Assembly (NCBI RefSeq): GCF_014596445.1
Contig: NZ_MECL01000065.1
Location: 1-53,789 of the forward strand
Length of the DNA stretch: 53,789 nucleotides
Direction: 5' to 3'
From: Streptomyces sp. CBMA29
Lineage (GTDB): Bacteria; Actinomycetota; Actinomycetes; Streptomycetales; Streptomycetaceae
Both the position numbers and the translations under genes were made by a program. The notes beneath the pieces were generated by a model that saw only the letters and a program-made list of their open reading frames with translations, ran no database searches and had not been told where the DNA came from. This document shows, one piece after another, positions 38,001 through 47,817 of the stretch (its first letter is position 1; every line of letters starts with the position of its first letter).

Positions 38001-38141
38001 TTCAGCGGCCCGCGCACGGTCGCCTACGGTGCGAACGGCACCTTCACCACCAGGTCCCTGTCCGGCGGGACCGCCTGCTCCAACGCGGTGTTCCCCGATC
38101 CCCTGATTGGCACAGTCAAGGCGTGCTATCTGATGCCCTGA
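35082..38141 (+). CDS. Secreted GH78-like alpha-L-rhamnosidase with C-terminal Cys repeats
   Basis: A 1019-residue exported protein. Signal peptide: Arg-rich start, hydrophobic ALGCVLALIGWASA, cleavage near AAAA at residue 36. A beta-rich N-terminal region is followed by a concanavalin-like insert (about 245-406) and an (alpha/alpha)6 catalytic region with RDRAVWGGDLNIEG (near 436) and GADWDFYDGDKTGE (near 560), as in GH78. Two tandem repeats of about 55 residues close the protein (from 897 and 961), each with four Cys and the shared RTVAYGANG. RBS AGGAG precedes the ATG. Substrate, probably plant rhamnosides, is inferred. Confidence 0.82.
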   Translation: MSTERHTRTRRRRTAAALGCVLALIGWASARPAAAAPVTPAAATAATPWPAAPDWQSYVRTPSSATVCPTAVVSTSGTVSGAQNLLCGASGTATLTLAAGGATPTIVLDYGRITGGVPYFDVTAQSGSPTLQAGYSQSRQYLTATGDTAVPWAEGDPARHDAYTVTAPGTITNKYEQGGQRYEQITLTSPGTLTLGGAGLRYIADRTGADGYQGYFVSSSDELNKIWYDGAYTAQLDSVPAGSLPGNWRVSGGVLDDFGGNAGLLKQGASWSDYTTTFETRIVSNQAGWLVRGQDADNGYAFILNASNDTAGTPNVLQEFDLHDGTYTSVGTTPLPDSLPPGTWHTVTTTASGTTVTVSVDQKKIATVNSAAFPAGTRAYPTGTVGFREFNGEEAEFRNLSVVSSAGATLYSNPLSSPSALADFTVPGTNALPSILDGATRDRAVWGGDLNIEGPTTYYSVGNTSYLKGSLQLLGSYQLSSGFVAGAEPPQTPLHTGAPIQGTTGSYSASYSIYWVLGLGSYYLYSGDTAFVQQEWPIVKSQLAWNATQLDGNGLLTTTGDDGADWDFYDGDKTGEVTAYNLLYYKALLDGAQLATGAGQSAQAAAYTQQAAALKSAINAHLFNSSTGLYLTSSAQTGSVAQDANALAVLYGVAPADRQAAILASLKSRLWTSPYGPVPFSADSGNRALVSPFVSGYELQARLANNDTAGAQQLLSDVWGHMITAGGFAGATMWENVSAADGSPGLGSNTSLAHGWSTAPTGALSGYVLGVQPTSPGYGTWSVQPHPGDLAWAEGRAPTPHGAVQVSWAGQGGVNAFAMSVTAPSGTSGTIAVPTYGNANPVVAVNGQVVWNNGAFSGATGIGGARQDGGYVYLTGVQPGTYLVAANPGGVAPPTGYTLCAQQNGTCSFTDTRTVAYGANGIYSYRTVTGGTACDDTALTDADFGFVKSCYTGPVTTGPSGSTFCAPEDGLCAFSGPRTVAYGANGTFTTRSLSGGTACSNAVFPDPLIGTVKACYLMP

Positions 38142-38158
38142 CCGGCCCCGCCGCGACA

Positions 38159-38196
38159 GCGGGCGCCCGACCCGTTCCGACAGGTCAGGCGCCCGC
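38159..38196. terminator. Hairpin between the rhamnosidase and UvrA-like genes
   Basis: GCGGGCGCC (38159-38167) pairs exactly with GGCGCCCGC (38188-38196); inside, GACC can pair with GGTC. It fills the 65-base gap between convergent stops, so it probably ends both transcripts. Confidence 0.65.
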
Positions 38197-38206
38197 AACG
38201 GCTACG

Positions 38207-40699
<2,493 letters not shown>

Positions 40700-40773
40700 C
40701 GTCTCTCCATGACGTCAGGTCGACCGGCGGGCGTCGTCACCCGGCGCGTGGCCGGACTCGCGCGGGTCGGCGG

Positions 40774-41130
40774 TCATCGGTCCTGGAGGATACCGAGGAC
40801 ATTGCCGTCGAGGTCGGTGACGGTGGCCACCAGCCGGCCGCCGCCCACGTCCGACGCCGCGTCCTTCAGCGTGGCGCCGGCGGCGGTCAGCTCGGCCAGC
40901 TTCGCCTCGATGTCCGACACCTCCCAGTACACGACCGGGGACGTCAGACCCTGCGGGCCGCCGCCCGGCACCAGCCCGATGTGCTGGTCCCCGGTCTCGA
41001 AGCCCACGTAGTACGACTCGTCGGTCTGCGGCTCGATGCCGAGCAGCGCCGCGTACACCGCCTTCGCCTTCGGCAGGTCGGACACGGGGTGCAGCACGGT
41101 CTTGATGCCCTGGGTAGTGGTGCCGGTCAT
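40774..41130 (-). CDS. VOC (glyoxalase/bleomycin-resistance fold) protein
   Basis: A 118-residue protein of the vicinal oxygen chelate fold. IKTVLHPVSDLPKAKAVYAA at the start and VTDLDGNVLGILQD at the end are the two typical beta-alpha-beta modules. The usual metal His near the start is present (LHPV), with a Glu in VYWEVSD. The ATG at 41130 has AGGAG five bases upstream. It precedes the UvrA-like gene by 74 bases on the same strand. Function is unknown. Confidence 0.85.
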   Translation of the reverse strand: MTGTTTQGIKTVLHPVSDLPKAKAVYAALLGIEPQTDESYYVGFETGDQHIGLVPGGGPQGLTSPVVYWEVSDIEAKLAELTAAGATLKDAASDVGGGRLVATVTDLDGNVLGILQDR

Positions 41131-41292
41131 GATCGCTCCTGTAGTCGCGGGCCGCATGGACCCGGTGTTCCGTGCCGGGCTCCCCTGACGTTCGGGGGCT
41201 CGGCGTCCATGCGATTCACGCTACGGGCGGGCGCGGGGATCCGCTTCTCCATTCCTGACCGCTTCCCCGCCGCCGCCCTGACCAGCGCCTTC

Positions 41293-41793
41293 CTACCGGA
41301 GGGCCAGGAGCTGCGCGGTGTGGCCCGGCAGCTCTTGGGCCGCGAGGCCCGCGACCAGATCCCGCAGCGGCACCGGCCGGTCGACCTGGACCGCACCGTT
41401 GGACAGCAGCAGGGTGGGGACGAGAGTGTCCAGCTCGTCCTCGCTCAGTACGGGACCGCAGGACGGGTCGGCCCCGCTGAGCGCGCGGAGGGCGTCCGCC
41501 TGGAGACGGATTCGGTTCCGCAGCCCGGCATTGCCCCCGGCGCGCTCGATAACGCGTCGCAGCGTCCAGGAGTCCTGCGCCATCCGGTTGTCGTACGTCG
41601 CGCTCGCTCCGGAGGTGACGTGGGAGACGGCGGTGACGGTGAGGGCGCTGACGAGGGAGACGTGCGCCAGGATCTGGTCGCCGTCCCACTCGCCGGGCGG
41701 CGGGGTCCGTCGCGCGTCGCCGGAGTCGGCCACCGTGGCGGCGGCGTCCAGCAGCGCGCGGTACGCGTCCCGCAGGGGGTCGGTGTCCGTCAT
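41293..41793 (-). CDS. DinB/maleylpyruvate isomerase N-terminal-like protein
   Basis: A 166-residue helical-bundle protein. PPPGEWDGDQILAHVSLVSA is the typical first half of the DinB/MDMPI fold, with His44 as one possible metal ligand; the C-terminal GHTAQLLALR supplies another. These proteins often act in thiol-dependent transfer in mycothiol-containing actinobacteria, but this is not shown. It follows the ArsR-AHSA1 fusion gene by 88 bases on the same strand, so they may be co-expressed. Confidence 0.72.
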   Translation of the reverse strand: MTDTDPLRDAYRALLDAAATVADSGDARRTPPPGEWDGDQILAHVSLVSALTVTAVSHVTSGASATYDNRMAQDSWTLRRVIERAGGNAGLRNRIRLQADALRALSGADPSCGPVLSEDELDTLVPTLLLSNGAVQVDRPVPLRDLVAGLAAQELPGHTAQLLALR

Positions 41794-41881
41794 GTCTTCA
41801 CCTCTCGGGTGGGTGGCTCGGGGGTGTGCGGTGGCCGGAGGTCCGGCTGTCGGACGTGCGGCCTTCCCGGTCCCGTTGGGG

Positions 41882-42694
41882 TCAGTCGTGCGCGGCGGGA
41901 GACATCTCCCAGGGGGCCTGCGGCAGGACCTCGCCGGTTTCGAGCAGCGACTTGAGGTTGGCCAGCACGGCGGGCCAGCCCTGCGAGATGCCGTGGAACA
42001 TGTCCGAATTGGGCAGCTTCTCGTGGGTCACGGTCAGCCGCACGATGTCCTGGTGCGGCTCGATGAGGAAGGTGACCTCCGACGGCTCGCGCGGCGGCTC
42101 CGCGTCGACGGAGTCCTCGAAGGTGATGACCATCCGGGTCGGGGGCTCGGCCTCCAGCACCTTGCCCACGACGTCGACGACGCCCGAGCCGTCGGCCCTG
42201 CGGTGCTCCCAGCCGGAGCCCGGCCGCCAGTCCGAGACGTTGGCGTGCCCCCAGTACCGCGCGGTCAGATCGGCGTCGGTGAGGGCACGCCACACCTGCT
42301 CGGGCGTCGCCCGGATGTAGGTGACGTAGACATAGGTCGGTACGGATACGGATTCGTCGGTCATGGCGTACTCCTCTGCCAGGTTCTTGACGGCGCTCAG
42401 CGCGCGCAGCCGGGGTTTGTCGAATCCCGAGATCCAGCGCTCCTCGATGTCGTGGATGGGCGCCGGATTCAGGTAATGCAGCCGCTCCCGCCCACGGCGC
42501 ACCACGGTCACCAGACTGGCCTGCCCGAGCAGGTCGAGATGCTGCGTCACCGACTGGCGGGCCATGCCGAGACGCTCGCACAGCTCACGCAGCGTCTGGC
42601 CGTTCTGTTCCCGCAGCCGGTCCAGCAGGAGTCGCCTGGTCGGGTCGGCCAGTGCTCTGAAGACCAGGTCCATCTCGCTCGGTTCTGGGCTCAC
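41882..42694 (-). CDS. ArsR repressor fused to an AHSA1/SRPBCC domain
   Basis: A 270-residue fusion. Residues about 8-100 are an ArsR-type winged helix (FRALADPTRRLLLDRLREQN, GMARQSVTQHLDLLGQASLV). From about 117 a START-like AHSA1 domain follows (VYVTYIRATPEQVWRALTDA, RYWGHANVSDWRPGSGWEHR). In most genomes these two are separate neighbouring genes. One polypeptide suggests the cavity of the SRPBCC domain senses a hydrophobic ligand for the repressor. The GTG at 42694 begins seven bases from a strong dyad; ATG 42673 is an alternative. Confidence 0.88.
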   Translation of the reverse strand: MSPEPSEMDLVFRALADPTRRLLLDRLREQNGQTLRELCERLGMARQSVTQHLDLLGQASLVTVVRRGRERLHYLNPAPIHDIEERWISGFDKPRLRALSAVKNLAEEYAMTDESVSVPTYVYVTYIRATPEQVWRALTDADLTARYWGHANVSDWRPGSGWEHRRADGSGVVDVVGKVLEAEPPTRMVITFEDSVDAEPPREPSEVTFLIEPHQDIVRLTVTHEKLPNSDMFHGISQGWPAVLANLKSLLETGEVLPQAPWEMSPAAHD

Positions 42695-42700
42695 CTCTCC

Positions 42701-42726
42701 ATTATGCAGGTAGCTGCCTGCCTAAT
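42701..42726. promoter_or_regulatory. 26-bp dyad upstream of the ArsR-AHSA1 gene
   Basis: The left arm ATTATGCAGG and right arm CCTGCCTAAT pair at nine of ten positions around TAGCTG. It ends six bases before the GTG of the repressor gene, so it overlaps the start region. Autoregulation by the ArsR domain is the simplest reading. Confidence 0.7.
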
Positions 42727-42731
42727 GTCAA

Positions 42732-42767
42732 CGACACCGGTGCCGGACATGGCCGGCACCGGTGTCG
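42732..42767 (-). terminator. Hairpin terminator after the SMP-30-like gene
   Basis: A perfect 15-bp stem (CGACACCGGTGCCGG with its complement) around a six-base loop, eight bases past the stop of the SMP-30-like gene. It separates that gene from the ArsR-AHSA1 gene downstream. Confidence 0.8.
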
Positions 42768-42774
42768 CGGGGTC

Positions 42775-43830
42775 TCAGCGGTGGTCGTGCAGGCGGGCGC
42801 GCAGCAGATTGGGGTCCGCGGCCGTGGTGTACGCGGCGCTGAGTACGTACACGTCGTCGCCGCGCAGCGCGACGGAGGTGGGGTTCTGGAGCCCGTCACC
42901 GGCGTTCAGAACGGTGGTCTCTGTGCCGTCGGGGCGGATGCGTACGACCGTGTTGGGTCCGTTGAGCGCGGCGAGGATGTCGTCACCGCGGCCGGTGAAG
43001 GCGAAGTCGTCGATGCCGACCATGCCCGACGCCTTGACCTGCGGTGTGCCCGCGCGGTTCCCGGAGCGGATCGGAATGCGCAGCAGAGTGCCCTGGTCGA
43101 GATTGGTCACCCACAGCGCTCCGTCGTGGACCTTGGCCCCGTTGGCCCCGAGGAAGCCGGTCGAGGCGAGTGCGGGAGCGGCGGACCACTTGGCGGGTGC
43201 GCCGCCGGTGAGGGGGACGGTCCATACGGCGCCGAGCACTGAGTCCGTGATGTAGAGCCGCCTGCCGCGTTCGTCCAGCGCCAGCCCGTTGGGCAGGCCG
43301 TCCGCGGGCAGCGCGGCGATGCGCCGCGGGGCCTGCCCGGGGCGCAGCCGCCACAGCCCGGTCAGGTCGGCCGTGCCGGTCGCGTACAGCACATAGACGG
43401 TGCCGTCCGCGGTGTGCACGATGCCGGTGGTCAGGGGGAAACCGAGGACGGGGGTGTGGACTCCGCCGTCGGCGGGCGCGGGAAGCGTGGCCAGGACGCG
43501 CGGCGCCTGGCCGGGGGCGATCCGGGCCACCTGGCGGGCGGCGGCGAAAGTGACGTCCGCCGTGCCGTCGGACAGCAGCGCGATGTTCTCCGGCATCTGG
43601 CCTGCCGACAGGTCGAAGTGCGCGGCGATCCGCACGTCGGTCAGGGGCGCCGCGGCCGGAGGCGCCGGGTGGGCGGCGGCGGCCCCGGCGGTCGAGACGG
43701 TCGCGGTCAGGGCGGCGGCCACCAGGGCGGCCGACAGGGCGAGAGTGATGCCTCGCGGGGGCAGGGCCTTGGGCAGAGCCTTTGGCAGTGCCTTGGGCAG
43801 GGACGTGAAAAGGGGCAGGGACTTGGACAT
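42775..43830 (-). CDS. Secreted SMP-30/gluconolactonase-like beta-propeller protein
   Basis: A 351-residue exported protein. The signal sequence has a Pro/Lys/Ala/Leu repeat before its hydrophobic core (LALSAALVAAALTATVS), and cleavage is likely near AGAAAAHP. The body has propeller-like strands: GLPNGLALDERGRRLYITDS, GANGAKVHDGALWVTNLDQG and NPTSVALRGDDVYVLSAAY. This matches the ScyD/SMP-30 superfamily; hydrolase activity is uncertain. The ATG at 43830 has GAAGGA nine bases upstream. Single gene ended by a strong hairpin. Confidence 0.78.
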   Translation of the reverse strand: MSKSLPLFTSLPKALPKALPKALPPRGITLALSAALVAAALTATVSTAGAAAAHPAPPAAAPLTDVRIAAHFDLSAGQMPENIALLSDGTADVTFAAARQVARIAPGQAPRVLATLPAPADGGVHTPVLGFPLTTGIVHTADGTVYVLYATGTADLTGLWRLRPGQAPRRIAALPADGLPNGLALDERGRRLYITDSVLGAVWTVPLTGGAPAKWSAAPALASTGFLGANGAKVHDGALWVTNLDQGTLLRIPIRSGNRAGTPQVKASGMVGIDDFAFTGRGDDILAALNGPNTVVRIRPDGTETTVLNAGDGLQNPTSVALRGDDVYVLSAAYTTAADPNLLRARLHDHR

Positions 43831-43951
43831 GGGTGTGGGTCCTTCGCTGTTTTCGGGCATACGGCAGCCGTGACGCGGTGCCGTGGTCAAAGGTGTGCGC
43901 CTCAGGGGGCGCGGTCGCGCTCGTGATCGGGCGCGGGTCAGGCCGTACGGG

Positions 43952-44851
43952 TCACACGGACCGGGTCCCGGCGCTGCGGTTCGCCTCGGCCGCTTCCTGC
44001 GGCGTGGTGACGTGGGCGAGCAGGGCCAGCGCCTCCGCCGAGGGGGAGCAGGGGGCGGCCGTCGCCACCACCAGGGCCGGGCCGTTCCCCTGCGGATTCT
44101 GCAATGTCTGCTGCGTGACGGTCAGCGTCCCGACCAGCGGGTGCCGCATCTCGTAGTCGGCGACATCGCAGGCCAGAACGCGGTGATCGGCCCACATCGT
44201 GGCGAATTCCGCACTGCGCACGGTCAGTTCACCGATCAGCCCGGCCAGCAGCGGATCGTCCGGGTAGCGGCCGGCCGTCAGGCGCAGATTACCGACCACG
44301 GCTCGCGCCTTCGCGGGCCAGTCGGCGTACAGCTCGCGGGTGTGCTCGTCGAAGAACACCAACCTGGCCATGTTCGGCCGCCGGGCCGGGGACGTGGGAC
44401 TCTCCGGGTCGAGATGGCCCGCGAACAGCCCGTGCCCCGGCCGGTTCCAGGCCAGCACATCGGTGCGGCGGCCGATGACGACGGCCGGAGCGCCCCCGAT
44501 CGCCGCCAGCAGAGCGGCGGTTGCCGGGGTGACGTGTTCGGCGCGCGGTCGGCCCGCGCGGCTGCCCCGTCGGGGGGTACGGGCCAGCGTGTGCAGATGA
44601 GCGCGCTCGGAATCGTCCAACCGTAGAGCGTTCGCTATGGCGTCGAGCACTTCACGTGACGCGTTGCGCGACTGACCCTGCTCCAGCCGGGCGTAATAGG
44701 GGGCGCTGACACCCGCGAGCATCGCCAGCTCCTCCCGCCGCAGCCCCGGCACCCGCCGCCGCTCGCCGTAGGTCGCCAATCCGATGTCCTCGGGCCGCAG
44801 TTGACTCCGGCGCGCCTGGAGGAAGTCCGCGAGATGCCCCTGCTCGTTCAT
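43952..44851 (-). CDS. XRE-family regulator with MmyB-like ligand domain
   Basis: A 299-residue regulator. Helix-turn-helix: RREELAMLAGVSAPYYARLE (about 38-57), inside the usual LADFLQARRSQLRPEDIGL start. The C-terminal MmyB-like domain (VLAWNRPGHGLFAGHL, ARLVFFDEHTRELYADW) is PAS-like and may bind a lipid. These proteins are abundant in Streptomyces and often control an adjacent oxidoreductase. Here the neighbours are the SMP-30-like and MgtC-type genes, so the target is uncertain. ATG 44851 is used; ATG 44869 is an alternative. Confidence 0.87.
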   Translation of the reverse strand: MNEQGHLADFLQARRSQLRPEDIGLATYGERRRVPGLRREELAMLAGVSAPYYARLEQGQSRNASREVLDAIANALRLDDSERAHLHTLARTPRRGSRAGRPRAEHVTPATAALLAAIGGAPAVVIGRRTDVLAWNRPGHGLFAGHLDPESPTSPARRPNMARLVFFDEHTRELYADWPAKARAVVGNLRLTAGRYPDDPLLAGLIGELTVRSAEFATMWADHRVLACDVADYEMRHPLVGTLTVTQQTLQNPQGNGPALVVATAAPCSPSAEALALLAHVTTPQEAAEANRSAGTRSV

Positions 44852-44940
44852 GAAACCGAGTATGCGCATCCCCGACGATCCGTGCCGCACCCTGTCGGGG
44901 CGAGGATGCCTCCTTCCCATGGGGCCGACCGGCCACAGCG

Positions 44941-45705
44941 CTAGTCCTCCGACTCGTCCGCGACCGACGAGACGCTCAGCAATTCCTCGAACTCGGCCAG
45001 GCCCGCGACCAGATGCTCGGGGCTGCCGGTGCCCTCGACGTCGACCGCGACCAGGGCGGTGCCGCCCTCGGCGGGGTGCCGGTTCTCGTCGTCGGGGTGC
45101 TGGGCGGCGCGGTCGACGCGGACCTGGACGACGCGGAAGCCCTGGGCGGCGGTGTATTCGAGGACGCGGGTGAGGACGCCGGTGCCGATCCGGTACGCGA
45201 GGTGGATACGGGTGCGCTCGGGGGTGGCGAGGAGGGGGACCCGGCGGGTGAGCCACGGGTAGCCCTGGACGACCAGGAAGTGCGCGAGGGTGACTCCTAT
45301 GGCCAGCAGCGGGAGACCGCCGCCGCAGGCCATGCCGACCGCGCAGGTGAGCCAGACCGTCGCCGCGGTGGTGAGGCCGCGGACGGCGTCGCGCCGTACG
45401 AAGATCAGGCCGCCGCCGATGAAGCCGATGCCCGAGACGATCTGGGCGGCCACCCGGGACGGGTCGAAGGAGACGGCCTGCATCCCCAGTACGGCGTTGA
45501 ACCCGTGCTGGGACACCTCCATGAACAGCGCGCTGCCGACACCGACGAGGGTGTGGGTGCGCAGCCCCGCGCTCTTCTGCTGCGTGGCGCGCTCGGCGCC
45601 GATCAGGGTGGACAGCAGCAGTGCGAGGCCCAACTCGGCGAACTGCCTGGTCCCTTGGCCCGCGCCGGGGTCGAAAAGCGGCAGAGCGAACGAAATATGC
45701 TGCAT
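44941..45705 (-). CDS. MgtC/SapB-family membrane protein
   Basis: A 254-residue membrane protein. The N-terminal MgtC domain has four or five helices with ALLLSTLIGAERATQQKSAG, GLRTHTLVGVGSALFMEVSQ and VSGIGFIGGGLIFVRRD, which are the family hallmarks. The C-terminal 90 residues form an ACT-like cytoplasmic domain (GFRVVQVRVDRA). The homologues assist growth at low Mg2+ or inhibit ATP synthase. I looked for a magnesium riboswitch upstream and found none. AGGA lies seven bases before the ATG. Confidence 0.88.
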   Translation of the reverse strand: MQHISFALPLFDPGAGQGTRQFAELGLALLLSTLIGAERATQQKSAGLRTHTLVGVGSALFMEVSQHGFNAVLGMQAVSFDPSRVAAQIVSGIGFIGGGLIFVRRDAVRGLTTAATVWLTCAVGMACGGGLPLLAIGVTLAHFLVVQGYPWLTRRVPLLATPERTRIHLAYRIGTGVLTRVLEYTAAQGFRVVQVRVDRAAQHPDDENRHPAEGGTALVAVDVEGTGSPEHLVAGLAEFEELLSVSSVADESED

Positions 45706-45908
45706 GAGGAGATCCTGCCACTGGTCACGGGGGTGGCGCGGAACCGGCTCTCCCGCGCCCGGTTGGGCGGATCAGCGCATCAGCCGATGAGCGCGTAGGG
45801 ACGGGCCGCCGCGGCCGTTCGCCGCGCGCCGCCGAGCCGTTGGATGCGGCGCTCTCCCGACGCGGTTGAGGGCGCGACGAGTTCAGCACACGGGGGCGGG
45901 GGGAGAGG

Positions 45909-45954
45909 TTAAGTAAGTCTTACCTTGCTTGTTAGTGACGGCCTGTTGTAAAGT
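45909..45954 (+). promoter_or_regulatory. Iron-box promoter of the siderophore ABC operon
   Basis: TTAAGTAAGTCTTACCTTG (45909-45927) matches the 19-bp iron box of DmdR1/IdeR-type repressors, with an AAGTAAG/CTTACCT dyad core. It overlaps a -35 TTGCTT (45925-45930) that is 18 bases from -10 TAAAGT (45949-45954). Iron-bound repressor would block this promoter. The rest of the 285-base gap back to the MgtC-type gene shows no gene. Confidence 0.72.
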
Positions 45955-45990
45955 CCGGACGGTCCAGCCTCATACGTGATGGAGTCGGCC

Positions 45991-47817
45991 ATGAGCCGTG
46001 CACCGGCCACCGCCCGGAGCAGAGATTTCCGCGTCCTGACCGACCCCGTCCGACCGGCTCTGCTGACCGCGGGGACGCTCCAGGCCGTGGCGGCGGTGCT
46101 GGCGCTGGTGCCGTTCGCCGCCGTGTACGAACTGGCCGGCCACTTCCTCGACGGCTCGGGCGCCGACGGCGGTGCCTGGACCATCGTGGGGGTGGCGGCG
46201 GGCGCCGCGGTCGCGCAGTTCCTCATCGGCAGCGCCGCCGTGGCCGTCAGCCACCGCGCCGACGCCGACCTGGCACTCGCCCTGCGCCGCCGGATCGCCG
46301 ACCGGCTGCGCGGGGTGCCGCTCGGCTGGTTCACCCACGGCACCACCGGCACCGTCCAGGCCGCACTCCAGGACGACCTGGACGAGATGCACTACGCCGT
46401 CGCGCACGCCAGGCTCGACCTGACCGCCGCGATGGTCGCCCCGGCCGCCGCGCTGATCTGGCTGGCCACCGTGAGCTGGCAGCTCACCCTCGTCACCCTG
46501 GTCCCGACCGCCGTGTTCATGACCATGCAGAGAGCCGTCATGGCCCGCGCGGGCGGCGGCGCGCCCGAAGTCGCCGCCGCCATGCGGTCGGTGCACTCGG
46601 CCGTGGTCGAATTCGTGCAGGGCATCGCGGTGGTGAAGCTCTTCGGCCGCACCCGCCAGGCCCACCGCCGGTTCGCCGAGGCGGCCGACGACTACCACCG
46701 CACCTTCAGCGGCGTCAACGCCCCCGTCCTGCGGCTGATCTCCCTCGGCACGGCCGCCGTCGCGCCCGTGACCGTACTGACCGTGGTCCTGCTCGGCGGT
46801 ACGGGACTGGTCGCCGCCGACGTGGTGCGGCCCGTCGACGTCCTGCCCTTCGTCCTGCTCGGCCTCGGCCTGACCGCCCCGATCCAGCGCCTCGGCCAGG
46901 CGGCGGGCAGCATGCGCTCCGCCCAGGCCGCCGCGGGACGCGTGCGTGAACTGCTCGGCACACCCGAGCTGACCGTGCCCGACACCTCCCGGGTCCCGGC
47001 GGACGGCCGCGTCGAATTCGACGGCGTCACCTTCGCCCACACCCCTGGCGTCCCCGTCCTGCACGAGGTGAGCGCCGTTCTCGAACCCGGCACCCTCACC
47101 GCCCTGGTCGGCCCCTCGGGAGCGGGCAAGTCCACGCTCGCCACCCTGGCCGCCCGCTTCCACGACGTGGACGGCGGCGCGGTACGGATCGGCGGCGCCG
47201 ACGTCCGCGAGATCGCACCGACCGACCTCTACCGGCAGGTGGGCTTCGTGTTCCAGGACGCGCCGCTGCTGCGGACCACCGTCACCGACAACATCCGCCT
47301 CGCACGGCCCGACGCCGCCGACGAGGACGTACGGGAAGCGGCGCGCGCCGCCCGCGTCCACGACGTGCTCGCCGCGCTGCCCCGCGGCTACGACTCCGTC
47401 GTCGGCGACGACGCCCGGCTCAGCGGCGGCGAGGCCCAACGCCTCGCGGTGGCACGACTGTTGCTCGCCGACCCGGGCGTACTGATCCTCGACGAGGCCA
47501 CCGCCTACGCCGACCCGGACTCGGAGGCCGCCGTCCAGCGGAGCCTGTCCCGGCTGGCGGCCGGACGCACCGTCCTCGTCGTCGCGCACCGGCTCGCCAC
47601 GGTCACCGCCGCCCACCAGATCCTGGTGCTGGACGGCGGCCGGATCGTCGAACGCGGCACGCACGGGGAGCTGTTCGCCGCAGGCGGGCTCTACCGGCGG
47701 CTGTGGGACGCGCAGCAGCCGGGGCGCGAGCGGGACCTGGACCGCGAGGAGACCGGCAGCGGCGGCCGGACGACGACCACGGCCGCGGCGGCGCGTACCG
47801 CGGAGGTGCCCCGATGA
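45991..47817 (+). CDS. Siderophore ABC transporter, IrtA/YbtP-like half
   Basis: A 608-residue half-transporter: membrane domain about residues 20-300 (six segments), ATPase after 330. Walker A is GPSGAGKST (374-382), the signature LSGGEAQRL and Walker B/D-loop ILDEATAYADPDSE. The DEATAYAD stretch is typical of the IrtAB/YbtPQ group, which import ferric siderophores despite an exporter fold. RBS GGAG six bases before ATG 45991; upstream frame starts are less likely. It forms a heterodimer with the next gene, whose ATG overlaps its stop. Confidence 0.87.
   Translation: MSRAPATARSRDFRVLTDPVRPALLTAGTLQAVAAVLALVPFAAVYELAGHFLDGSGADGGAWTIVGVAAGAAVAQFLIGSAAVAVSHRADADLALALRRRIADRLRGVPLGWFTHGTTGTVQAALQDDLDEMHYAVAHARLDLTAAMVAPAAALIWLATVSWQLTLVTLVPTAVFMTMQRAVMARAGGGAPEVAAAMRSVHSAVVEFVQGIAVVKLFGRTRQAHRRFAEAADDYHRTFSGVNAPVLRLISLGTAAVAPVTVLTVVLLGGTGLVAADVVRPVDVLPFVLLGLGLTAPIQRLGQAAGSMRSAQAAAGRVRELLGTPELTVPDTSRVPADGRVEFDGVTFAHTPGVPVLHEVSAVLEPGTLTALVGPSGAGKSTLATLAARFHDVDGGAVRIGGADVREIAPTDLYRQVGFVFQDAPLLRTTVTDNIRLARPDAADEDVREAARAARVHDVLAALPRGYDSVVGDDARLSGGEAQRLAVARLLLADPGVLILDEATAYADPDSEAAVQRSLSRLAAGRTVLVVAHRLATVTAAHQILVLDGGRIVERGTHGELFAAGGLYRRLWDAQQPGRERDLDREETGSGGRTTTTAAAARTAEVPR

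Noticed and set aside
43760..43800. Short tandem repeat in the SMP-30-like gene
   Set aside because: It only encodes a Pro-Lys-Ala-Leu repeat before the signal-peptide core; a small coding repeat, not a mobile or regulatory element.
45706..45900. Possible magnesium riboswitch before the MgtC/SapB gene
   Set aside because: I compared the leader with the M-box conserved stretches and found none of them.
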